From Dyadobacter fermentans (GTDB lineage Bacteria > Bacteroidota > Bacteroidia > Cytophagales > Spirosomataceae): 64,000 nucleotides of DNA. The notes beneath the pieces are model-generated. The model made no database searches, was not told where the DNA came from, and saw nothing but the letters and a program-made list of their open reading frames with translations. The DNA lies in contig NZ_JAHXBN010000007.1 in assembly GCF_019924045.1 (NCBI RefSeq), forward strand, positions 369,105 to 433,104. Reading direction: 5' to 3'. Made by a program: the position numbers and the translations under genes. This document shows positions 8,885-16,252 of this stretch, in pieces; positions within the stretch are counted from its first letter, which is position 1; the number at the start of each line of letters is the position of its first letter.

Positions 8885-9844
8885 CTATCGCCTGGCGGAT
8901 TCTTTCTGCAAAAAATGAGTATATACCGCCGCCCCTTTCCGGTTCAGGTGGTGCGCGTCGAACAGGTTTTCGGGTTTGAAAAGCGCATCGAACAAGGGTT
9001 GTTCCGGCAGCCGGATCAGATTTTCCTCCGGCAGAAACGGCGCTACCTGCGATAATATCAGCTGCTCATCGCGGGTCATGTTATTGGGATAATAAAAAAT
9101 CACTTTCCTGCCTAGCTGTGCGGCGCGGGCGATCAGTTGGCTGATCCGGGAGATGTAATAGGTATTTCGTTGCGTTTGCGGGTGAACCGTCAGCATTTGC
9201 ACGGTAGCACTTTTGTTAGCCAAGACCCGGTCGCTCGTTTTGGAAAGAGCCGCCGTAACGGACTGGTAACCATTGGGCAGCAGGTTTGCGCCGCCTTCGA
9301 TCGGATCGGTGCCGGGATTGAGCGCCTTCTTGGCGGACAGTACTTGCGGGGCAATGGACACCATTTGGAATAATGTCGTATTGAGGCCCGCCAGGAAGCT
9401 GCTGGTTTTATCCTGCAAACCGATGTAGGGGCAGTCGGCCAGCACACGCGCCCGGAAAATGGCATCCTGAATCACCTGCTGCGGCGGCAACGCCACGGTG
9501 CTGTAATCGAGCGCGCTTAGTTCGATGTAGATTGTTTTGACGGCCGGATTCGACGAGAGCATATCCTCTGCGATTTGAATGGAACTGTACGGCGAGAGGC
9601 TGAATATGCCGAAATTATAACTCCGCGTTTTCTGCCGGTTCAATGCATCGAAAAGCGCCGGGTCGATTCCGTACTGGGTTCGGCTGGTACCGATGAAAAC
9701 GGTATTCGGCTTGAACGCGCGGCAAAGCTGCTCTCTTGCCGGGATGTCGCGCCGTGGGTCGGTGTAAAACTGCGCGACGATCAGCGTCACCACGACCTTG
9801 AAGGCGACAAGGAGCAGGAGCCATTTGGTGATTTTGACGATCAT
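8885..9844 (-). CDS. Membrane-anchored SGNH-like protein partnered with MBOAT
   Basis: The 319-residue protein has an N-terminal membrane anchor (residues 7-25) and a periplasmic domain with SGNH features. S54 sits in FIGTSRTQYG, a DxxH pair (D296, H299) in DAHHLNRKG near the C terminus, and a central YIELSALDY. AlgX/AlgJ and DltD proteins have this plan and sit beside MBOAT transferases that O-acylate surface polymers. I start it at the ATG at 9844; the frame opens upstream with TTG at 9874, which would overlap the MBOAT stop. It lies 26 bp after the MBOAT gene. Confidence 0.7.
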   Translation of the reverse strand: MIVKITKWLLLLVAFKVVVTLIVAQFYTDPRRDIPAREQLCRAFKPNTVFIGTSRTQYGIDPALFDALNRQKTRSYNFGIFSLSPYSSIQIAEDMLSSNPAVKTIYIELSALDYSTVALPPQQVIQDAIFRARVLADCPYIGLQDKTSSFLAGLNTTLFQMVSIAPQVLSAKKALNPGTDPIEGGANLLPNGYQSVTAALSKTSDRVLANKSATVQMLTVHPQTQRNTYYISRISQLIARAAQLGRKVIFYYPNNMTRDEQLILSQVAPFLPEENLIRLPEQPLFDALFKPENLFDAHHLNRKGAAVYTHFLQKESARR

Positions 9845-9870
9845 GATGCCGGGCGTCGGGTAATGGTTAA

Positions 9871-11280
9871 TCAAAACTGGATGTAGTAAAAATTGCCTAC
9901 CGACGGCCTTCCGAATATCAGCACGAGCTGAACGAGCAGGAGCACCGACAATGTCCGGTACAACGTGCTTTTCTTCAGCATATAGGAAGCAATATCCTCT
10001 TTCTCGCCCATTTTATAGTTGAAAAAATCCATCACGAGAAACAATGCGACGGTCAGCAACAAGCTGGATGTCAGCAATGAGGTGCTGCCGGACCGGAACC
10101 CGAACATGCTGCTGTACAGCTGCACGCCGCTGCTCAGTTCCGCGGCACGGAACCAACCCATGATGAGGGTGCCGGTGAGGAGCCTCACGATCACACGCCA
10201 TACGTAATAAGCCTGCGTGCCGGTAGGAAAGTGGAGTTTGGCATAGAACCGCTGCCAGAAACCTTTCGTACGCATTTCGAAATTGATATAGGCCCATTGC
10301 AGCGCGCCCCAGATCACGAACGACCAGCTTGGCCCGTGCCAGAGCCCGGTGATGATGAAGGTCAGCAGGCGGTTGAATTCGAGCCGTTTCTGGCTGGTGA
10401 CCCCTTTGCTGATGTTGAAAAAGATATAGTCGCGGAACCAGGACGTGACCGTGATGTTCCAGGCACTCCACGATTCCGTCCGCGACGGGGTGAAATAGTA
10501 GCGGTTCGAAAAGTTCTTGCTAAGCCGGATCCCCAGCAGCCTGGCCGAGCCGGTAGCGATGTCGCAGTAGCCCGAAAAATCGCAGTAGAGCTGCACGGAA
10601 AACAGCAGAATGGCCAGCGTGACGGAAATACCGGTATACGCATCCGGCCGGTCGAAAACAGGGCTCGTAATGTCGGCAAGCCTGGCGGCGAGGACGATTT
10701 TTTTAAATAAGCCCCAGATAATGAAGTAAATGCCGGCTTTGATGTTCTCCGCCTCATACGGTTTCGGGGCCCTGAGCTGCGGGACGAGCTGGCGCGTACG
10801 TTCCAGCGGGCCTGCCAGCAATGTGGGGAAAAAACCGAGGTAGATCATCAGATAACCGAGGTGGTTCTCCGGCTTGATGTACCGGCGGTAGACGTCGTAG
10901 AGGTATCCGATGATCAGGAATGTGTAATAGGAAATACCGATGGGCGCGATCCAGTTGAGCGCTACCAGCGACATCGAATTATGAACCGGTACCAGGTATT
11001 TGAAAAACAAAAGCGGCGAAAGGCAGATCACGATCGAGAGCGACAGCAACGCTTTCCGATGCTTTTTGGAATGGGCCTGGTTGGCCAGTGCCTTCCCGGA
11101 TGCATAGCAGATCAGGACGAGGACGAGCCACACAACCAGGTATTTTCCACTCCAGCTGAGATTGAATAACACGCTGGCGGCCAGCAGAAAAAACCATTTT
11201 TTGGCCTCCGGTACTTTATAATAGGCGGCAACAACGAGGGCTAGTAGAAGTAAATAGGAGAAATCCGTGAATTTGACCAT
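9871..11280 (-). CDS. MBOAT-family O-acyltransferase (AlgI/DltB-like)
   Basis: The 469-residue polytopic membrane protein carries the MBOAT signature. PIGISYYTF is near residue 113, QLYCDFSGYCDIATG near 230, and the invariant histidine H315 is in TGLWHGPSWSF. The family moves acyl groups from a carrier across the membrane onto a surface acceptor. AlgI acetylates alginate and DltB moves D-alanine from the carrier DltC. Here an acyl carrier protein and a P450 are encoded just upstream in the same operon (gap to P450 6 bp) and an SGNH protein downstream. The acyl group and acceptor are unknown. Confidence 0.9.
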   Translation of the reverse strand: MVKFTDFSYLLLLALVVAAYYKVPEAKKWFFLLAASVLFNLSWSGKYLVVWLVLVLICYASGKALANQAHSKKHRKALLSLSIVICLSPLLFFKYLVPVHNSMSLVALNWIAPIGISYYTFLIIGYLYDVYRRYIKPENHLGYLMIYLGFFPTLLAGPLERTRQLVPQLRAPKPYEAENIKAGIYFIIWGLFKKIVLAARLADITSPVFDRPDAYTGISVTLAILLFSVQLYCDFSGYCDIATGSARLLGIRLSKNFSNRYYFTPSRTESWSAWNITVTSWFRDYIFFNISKGVTSQKRLEFNRLLTFIITGLWHGPSWSFVIWGALQWAYINFEMRTKGFWQRFYAKLHFPTGTQAYYVWRVIVRLLTGTLIMGWFRAAELSSGVQLYSSMFGFRSGSTSLLTSSLLLTVALFLVMDFFNYKMGEKEDIASYMLKKSTLYRTLSVLLLVQLVLIFGRPSVGNFYYIQF

Positions 11281-11286
11281 GCCCCT

Positions 11287-12495
11287 TTATTTTAAGAGCA
11301 CGGGTAAACGCTTGTATCCTCTGAAAAAGATTTTGGAATCCCATTCAGGGCTTTTGGTCGGGTGCAAACGGATATCAGGGAACGCGGCCATGAAACGGGG
11401 AAGGAACTTCTGCATTTCGAACCTGGATAGCCGTGCACCGAGGCAATGATGCATCCCAAAGCCGAAACCGATATGCGGGTTAGGCTTGCGGGTGGGCATG
11501 AACGTATCCGGGTTTTGAAAAACGGACGGATCACGGTTGGCGGAAGCCAGGCCCAGCAGCACGGTTTGGCCTTTTCTGAGTTTCAATCCTTCAAATTCCA
11601 TACTGTGTGCCACCTGCCGCGGGATCCAGTTCACAGGGCTTACGTAGCGGATCAGTTCTTCCACGGCGATGGCGCATTCATTGTGGGCGTTCCAGTTGAT
11701 CACTTGGTCGCGGTTTTCGATCAAAGCGCCGATGCTTTTGGTCAGCAGCAGGGTAGTGGTTTCCGTGGCGGCATTGACCAGGAACTCCCAGGTGCCGATC
11801 AGCTGCGAGGCCCTGTCGCTCCCCATGACCTCTCGCATTTCGAGCAGCAGGCTGTTGGTGGCCTCGGCTTCCTGGCGGGTGAACGTCCCGGAAAGATATC
11901 CGTGAAACTCCCGCGACATCGCCGCACATTCCATCAACTCGGTGACGGACAGTGTTTTTTCGAAAATAAAGGTGATGACGTAGGAAAACTTCTGGATGAA
12001 ATCGTAATCCGCTTTTTCCAGATGGATAATCTTGCTGATGATCAGAAAGCTGAATTGGCGCGCCATTTCCACGATGTCTGCTTCTTCTTTTCCATCGAGC
12101 CCGGCGATAATCTCCCGGATCGCGTCGAGCGTGATCTTCTCGTAATCGGCCTGGTAAAACTTCTGGTTTACGAAACGGCGGTGCTCTGCATGCTTTTCGC
12201 CATTCATGAACAATAGCCAGTACCGGAGACTTTCGCCGAATTCCAGCAGGCCGGGGTCGTTGTTCGAGAGGGCTGACACGATTTTGAACCTTTCGGTAAA
12301 GTCGAAGTTCTTGAAGTTCTCCGAATCGGACAGGATTTTTTTCACGTTGGCGTAATCCATCGCCACCAGGTCGCCGAACATATTGAAATGAAGCGGGTCC
12401 GACTGGCGTATGTCGGCGATGAGCCCGGAATAGTTTTGATTGACCTCGGTTTTCGACGACCAGATCGACGTCGCAGACATGAGCGGGGTTTGCAT
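11287..12495 (-). CDS. Cytochrome P450
   Basis: The 402-residue soluble class-I-size P450 has the heme loop FGFGMHHCLGARL with ligand C351. The ExxR motif is in VEELIRYVSP, and a helix-I acid-threonine pair is in NAATETTTLL, near residue 240. There is no membrane anchor and no fused reductase, so it needs ferredoxin and reductase partners encoded elsewhere. It sits between an acyl carrier protein (15 bp upstream) and an MBOAT transferase (6 bp downstream). This suggests it oxidises an ACP-bound acyl chain, as BioI and some natural-product P450s do. That substrate is inference. Confidence 0.92.
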   Translation of the reverse strand: MQTPLMSATSIWSSKTEVNQNYSGLIADIRQSDPLHFNMFGDLVAMDYANVKKILSDSENFKNFDFTERFKIVSALSNNDPGLLEFGESLRYWLLFMNGEKHAEHRRFVNQKFYQADYEKITLDAIREIIAGLDGKEEADIVEMARQFSFLIISKIIHLEKADYDFIQKFSYVITFIFEKTLSVTELMECAAMSREFHGYLSGTFTRQEAEATNSLLLEMREVMGSDRASQLIGTWEFLVNAATETTTLLLTKSIGALIENRDQVINWNAHNECAIAVEELIRYVSPVNWIPRQVAHSMEFEGLKLRKGQTVLLGLASANRDPSVFQNPDTFMPTRKPNPHIGFGFGMHHCLGARLSRFEMQKFLPRFMAAFPDIRLHPTKSPEWDSKIFFRGYKRLPVLLK

Positions 12496-12510
12496 GACGG
12501 AAATGGGGTT

Positions 12511-12759
12511 TTATATTTCCTGGTTTTCTGCAATCCATTGGCTGGTGGCCGCGATGGTGCGCATCTCCCAAAAAATGGAAGGGCTTAATTCCATCCCGAT
12601 GTATTCTTCCAGCTCTGTTGTAATGTTGACGAGGATGAGGGAATCTAACCGAAAATTAACAATGTCGGTATCGAGTGCTGCTTCGGAAGGATCTATTTCC
12701 GCGTGTTTTGAAATGTTTGCGACGATCCACTCGGAGATTTCAGTAAAAGTCTTGGGCAT
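12511..12759 (-). CDS. Acyl carrier protein
   Basis: The 82-residue protein has a four-helix carrier pattern and the phosphopantetheine attachment serine S40 in FRLDSLILVNI, matching the (D/L)DSL consensus. I use the ATG at 12759; an in-frame TTG at 12783 would add eight residues. It is the first gene of the ACP-P450-MBOAT-SGNH operon. No adenylation or ketosynthase gene lies next to it, so loading would come from a housekeeping acyltransferase or an unlinked ligase. This is a dedicated carrier, not the fatty-acid AcpP, judging by its divergent sequence and context. Confidence 0.85.
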   Translation of the reverse strand: MPKTFTEISEWIVANISKHAEIDPSEAALDTDIVNFRLDSLILVNITTELEEYIGMELSPSIFWEMRTIAATSQWIAENQEI

Positions 12760-12924
12760 GAAGGCGTCAAGTAGGGTGTACAAATGGTAATAATTGAGTA
12801 ATGTACTATCAAAAATCGGGCAAAAAAAGCCGTGATGCCGGATATTGTAATTTTGACGCTAATAAAGTTAGTAACCGGTAAAAGACTTGTTTTCCCTGCT
12901 GTACGCACCTTTTTGAACCACCGT

Positions 12925-13680
12925 TTAATAATCCAGCCACGCTTTCAGCACATTTGCCTTTTCGCGGCTTACAAGAATTTCTACTTCCGGATGATTACGG
13001 ATATCGATTTTAAGTTTCCCGTTGAAATGATGGTGGATGCGGGCAATGGCATCGATGTGAATGATAAACTGGCGGTTGGCACGGAAAAACTCCTTCGGGT
13101 TGAGCTGCTGTTCAAGTTCTTCCATCGTCTGTACCAGCACTTCTTCGGAACCATCCGCTAGATAGGCGCGTGTGATCTTGAATTCGGAGTGAAAATAAAT
13201 CACGTCGCTCACGAGCACCGTTTTGTACCCGTCTTTGAAAGGCAGCAGAAACCGGCTCCGGAATTCCTTCGGCTGAACGAAGTTCAGCAGCCCTTCCAAC
13301 GAACTGAAGTCGAGCCGGCGGGTCAGTTTTTCGGCTTCGGCGAATGCATTTTCCAGTTCGTCCTGCTCTACGGGTTTCAGCAGGTAGTCGATGCTGTTGT
13401 ATTTGAATGCCCGCACGGCATATTCGTCGTAGGCAGTCGTGAAAATGACGGGGCATTCGATCCGTACCTTTTCAAAGATCTCGAAACTCAGGCCGTCGGA
13501 GAGCCGCACGTCGATCATCACGAGGTCCGGGTGCGGGTGTTGGCCGAGCCATTCTACGGTTTCGGTAATGCTTTCGAGCACGCCCACGATTTCGGCTTTG
13601 GGCCGGATGGCCTTGATCAACCTGCGCAGGCGGTCGGCATTGGGCTTTTCGTCCTCGACGATCAGAATGGTATCAATCAT
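12925..13680 (-). CDS. LytTR-family response regulator
   Basis: The 251-residue protein has a receiver domain with phospho-acceptor D57 in VMIDVRLSDG, acidic D10/E11, the conserved TTAYDEYAVRAF segment and the K of YLLKPV. Its C-terminal LytTR DNA-binding domain contains FRANRQFIIHIDAI. Its ATG overlaps the histidine kinase stop by 4 bp, so the two are a pair. LytTR proteins bind direct repeats about 21 bp apart. Three such boxes lie upstream of the divergent RND efflux operon (14963-15018), making that operon a good target candidate. Confidence 0.92.
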   Translation of the reverse strand: MIDTILIVEDEKPNADRLRRLIKAIRPKAEIVGVLESITETVEWLGQHPHPDLVMIDVRLSDGLSFEIFEKVRIECPVIFTTAYDEYAVRAFKYNSIDYLLKPVEQDELENAFAEAEKLTRRLDFSSLEGLLNFVQPKEFRSRFLLPFKDGYKTVLVSDVIYFHSEFKITRAYLADGSEEVLVQTMEELEQQLNPKEFFRANRQFIIHIDAIARIHHHFNGKLKIDIRNHPEVEILVSREKANVLKAWLDY

Positions 13681-14771
13681 ATTTTTATCAATGGGATAAT
13701 CACTTTGAATGTACGTTCGTCGGTTTCAATGACGGGCTGGCGATGGGAGAGGAGATTGAACCTTCTCACAATATTCGCTATTCCGATCCCCGACGACTGA
13801 ATTGGCTTTTCGAGCGGCAGCAGCGTGTTTTCGACGATCAGTTCCTTGTCCTCGTTGCTGAAAATCCGCACGACAAGGGGTTCTTTTTTGCTGGTGCGGT
13901 TGTGCTTCAATGCATTTTCCACGAGCAGTTGCAGCGTCAGCGGCGGCATCAGCAAATGGCGGTGTGCGGGGGCGACGTCGATTTCAAATAATACTCCTTC
14001 CCCGAAACGGTGTTCGATCAGGAACATGTACGAGTTGAGGAATTTCAGTTCGTCTTCCAGCGGGATCACATCTTTTTTGGAATTAACCAGCATATAGCGG
14101 TAAATGCGCGAGAAATTCTCGGCATACTCATAACCCAGCTGCTGGCCTTCGAGGATCAGTTCCGAAAGCACGCTGAGGTTGTTGAATACGAAATGCGGGT
14201 CGATCTGTAATTTGAGCGATTGCAATTCCGCTTCCATCGCGGCCTGGTTAAGCTGCGCCACCTGGATGGCCTCATTGCGCCAGTTCATGATCAGGTAGTT
14301 GCCGATGTTGATACCCATGATCATGATCGCGATGATGGTGCTCACCACCATCCACTGGATAATACCCCGCGTTTCTTCGATCGTTAGCCCCGATTCGAGG
14401 AGCAGCAGCTGTTTTTCATCGGAAAGGTAAATGAATGCGATGTTGATCAGCAGGTTGAGCAGCAGTACGGCAATCAGGTTGAAACAGGTTTCGAGGATGA
14501 GCCGCTTGCCGGGGTGTTCCTTCCAGGACATCAGCCTGTTGAGCCGCATACCGATGGCGATGTTGATCTCGGAGATCGAAAGGCAGTAGAGGAAAGAGAC
14601 CAGCCAGTCGCCGAGAATGACGAGTGGTTCGCGTTCGAAATAATGCTGCCAGTATGCCGCGAAAGGATCCAGGATGTAGGATACCAGGTACGACGCGAGG
14701 AATGCGAGCACCGCCACCAGGATGCGTATCCCTTTATTGTTCAAAAAATAGGCGTCTCTTCCGTTGGCCAT
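13677..14771 (-). CDS. LytS/YehU-type sensor histidine kinase
   Basis: The 364-residue protein has four predicted membrane segments (around 15-33, 50-72, 92-115 and 138-162). The His_kinase domain contains LKLQIDPHFVFNNLSVL, where H193 is the phosphorylated residue, and an ATPase domain ends with GIGIANIVRRFNLL. I chose the ATG at 14771; the frame opens at TTG 14819. There is no periplasmic ligand-binding domain, so sensing probably happens in the membrane. It is co-transcribed with the LytTR regulator and divergent from the RND operon. Confidence 0.9.
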   Translation of the reverse strand: MANGRDAYFLNNKGIRILVAVLAFLASYLVSYILDPFAAYWQHYFEREPLVILGDWLVSFLYCLSISEINIAIGMRLNRLMSWKEHPGKRLILETCFNLIAVLLLNLLINIAFIYLSDEKQLLLLESGLTIEETRGIIQWMVVSTIIAIMIMGINIGNYLIMNWRNEAIQVAQLNQAAMEAELQSLKLQIDPHFVFNNLSVLSELILEGQQLGYEYAENFSRIYRYMLVNSKKDVIPLEDELKFLNSYMFLIEHRFGEGVLFEIDVAPAHRHLLMPPLTLQLLVENALKHNRTSKKEPLVVRIFSNEDKELIVENTLLPLEKPIQSSGIGIANIVRRFNLLSHRQPVIETDERTFKVIIPLIKI

Positions 14772-14962
14772 TCCATGTGTCAGGTTTGCATTTGAAATGC
14801 GCTTCCAGCCTTTAACCAAGGGCAGCTTGCATTATTTCACTACAAAAATAAAACGCGCCGGCCGATACCTGCCGAAAATTGATCCAATGCGTGGAAATCG
14901 GGTACCGAACCGCACGAGCACGGGACTGAAACGGCGCCGGCCCGCGCCTCGGATATCCCGCC

Positions 14963-15018
14963 CGGATTCGGTAGGGCCATTCTTCGTTTCGGTCGCGAAA
15001 ATCAACGGTTCGGTCAGT
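14963..15018 (+). promoter_or_regulatory. Three phased TTCGGT direct repeats upstream of the RND operon
   Basis: TTCGGT occurs at 14967-14972, 14988-14993 and 15009-15014, spaced exactly 21 bp start to start. Flanks are partly shared: a CG two to three bases before the second and third boxes, and a C directly after them. LytTR regulators such as AgrA bind pairs of 9-bp direct repeats at about two helical turns. The 305-bp region between the kinase gene (start 14771) and the adaptor gene (start 15077) holds nothing else I can define. Assignment to the neighbouring LytTR protein is inference. Confidence 0.55.
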
Positions 15019-15076
15019 TTAAACCGGCCTCGGGCACGAAATCTCCATTTTTTTGCACCAAAATCAACTTCTAAAA

Positions 15077-16225
15077 ATGACACAGGGATTCATGTTAAGC
15101 CGTGAAAAAACAAGACAGGCTCTGCTCATCGGACTGGTCGCGTGGGTATCGTCCTGCGGACCGAAACAGGAGCAGCCGCCTATGCAGAATGCACCCGTGA
15201 GCGTCGATTTCCAGGAGATCCGGGAATCGGAGGCGCAGGTGGAAAAGAAATACCCGGGCTCGATCGAGGGTTCGGTGAATGTCGATATCAAAGCGCAGGT
15301 ATCGGGTTATCTCGATGAAATTTACGTGCGCGAAGGCGAATATGTGCAAAAAGGCAAGCCGCTGTTCCGCATCAAAGGCGATGTGTTCCAGGAACAGGTC
15401 AACAATGCCGACGCTGCGTTGAAAGCCGCGCTGGCCGCGGAAGAAAGTGCGCGGATCGAACTGGAAAAGATGAGGCCGCTCGTACAGGGCAAGGTCATGT
15501 CGCCGGTGCAGCTGCAAACGGTCGAGTCGAATTACGCATCCGCGAAAGCACAGGTAGCCCAGGCGAAAGCGGCATTGGGCTCGTCGCAGATCAATGCGGA
15601 TTTCAGCCTTATCAAAGCGCCGGTGAGCGGCTATATCGGCCGTATCCCGAACCGGATCGGTAACCTGGTGACGCCGGCAGACGCCGCCCCGCTGACCACG
15701 CTTTCGGAGATTAATAACGTGTTTGTTTATTTCTCGCTCAGCGAATCCGACTTCATAACCTTCATGAAAGACCGCCAGACCGACGAAGGCCTGAATACGG
15801 TGGAACTGATCATGGCCGACGGCACGACATATCCGCAAAAAGGCCGCGTCGAAATCGCCAGTGGTAATATCGAGCGTGCAACCGGCAGCATTCCGCTCAA
15901 AGCTGTTTTCTCTAACCCCGATAAAGTGCTGCGCTCGGGCGGAACCGGAAAGGTGGTTTTGAGAAAGACCCTAACCGACGCGCTTACCGTGCCGCTCGCC
16001 AGTGTGAAAGACATTCAGGACCGCTATTTTGTGTTTGCCCTCGGCGATAGCAACAAGGTGGCGATGAGGCCCATCGAAGTCAGCGGCCGGGCAAAGAACC
16101 ATTATATCATTAAAAGCGGATTGAAAGAAGGTGACCGGATCGCTTTGAACCGCATCGACGTCCTCACCGAAGGCATGCCGGTAGAACCGGGTAAGACGGG
16201 GGTAGCGGACGCGACAGGCAAGTAG
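15077..16225 (+). CDS. RND efflux periplasmic adaptor (membrane fusion) lipoprotein
   Basis: The protein has 382 residues from the ATG at 15077; an ATG at 15092 is equally workable. A signal with a lipobox (VAWVSSC) is followed by the barrel-sandwich part (VDIKAQVSGYLDEIYVREG). A helical hairpin rich in Ala/Glu follows, then the second lipoyl half (IKAPVSGYIGRIPNRIGNLV) and a C-terminal beta-barrel. This is the AcrA/MexA layout. It links the inner-membrane pump to the outer-membrane channel. It is first in a three-gene operon, 27 bp ahead of the pump, and downstream of the putative LytTR boxes. Confidence 0.92.
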   Translation: MTQGFMLSREKTRQALLIGLVAWVSSCGPKQEQPPMQNAPVSVDFQEIRESEAQVEKKYPGSIEGSVNVDIKAQVSGYLDEIYVREGEYVQKGKPLFRIKGDVFQEQVNNADAALKAALAAEESARIELEKMRPLVQGKVMSPVQLQTVESNYASAKAQVAQAKAALGSSQINADFSLIKAPVSGYIGRIPNRIGNLVTPADAAPLTTLSEINNVFVYFSLSESDFITFMKDRQTDEGLNTVELIMADGTTYPQKGRVEIASGNIERATGSIPLKAVFSNPDKVLRSGGTGKVVLRKTLTDALTVPLASVKDIQDRYFVFALGDSNKVAMRPIEVSGRAKNHYIIKSGLKEGDRIALNRIDVLTEGMPVEPGKTGVADATGK

Positions 16226-16252
16226 AGCATCATCAACAACTGAAATCAAGTC

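Noticed and set aside
11678..12571. A 297-codon open frame on the minus strand overlapping the P450 and ACP genes
   Set aside because: It is the other frame of the P450 gene, rich in Arg/His/Pro/Gly, and runs across the P450 start and the ACP end.
12760..12924. A near -7 box (TACCATTTG, minus strand) ahead of the ACP gene
   Set aside because: It has one extra base compared with TAnnTTTG, and there is no clear -33 element; a promoter must be here, but I cannot place it.
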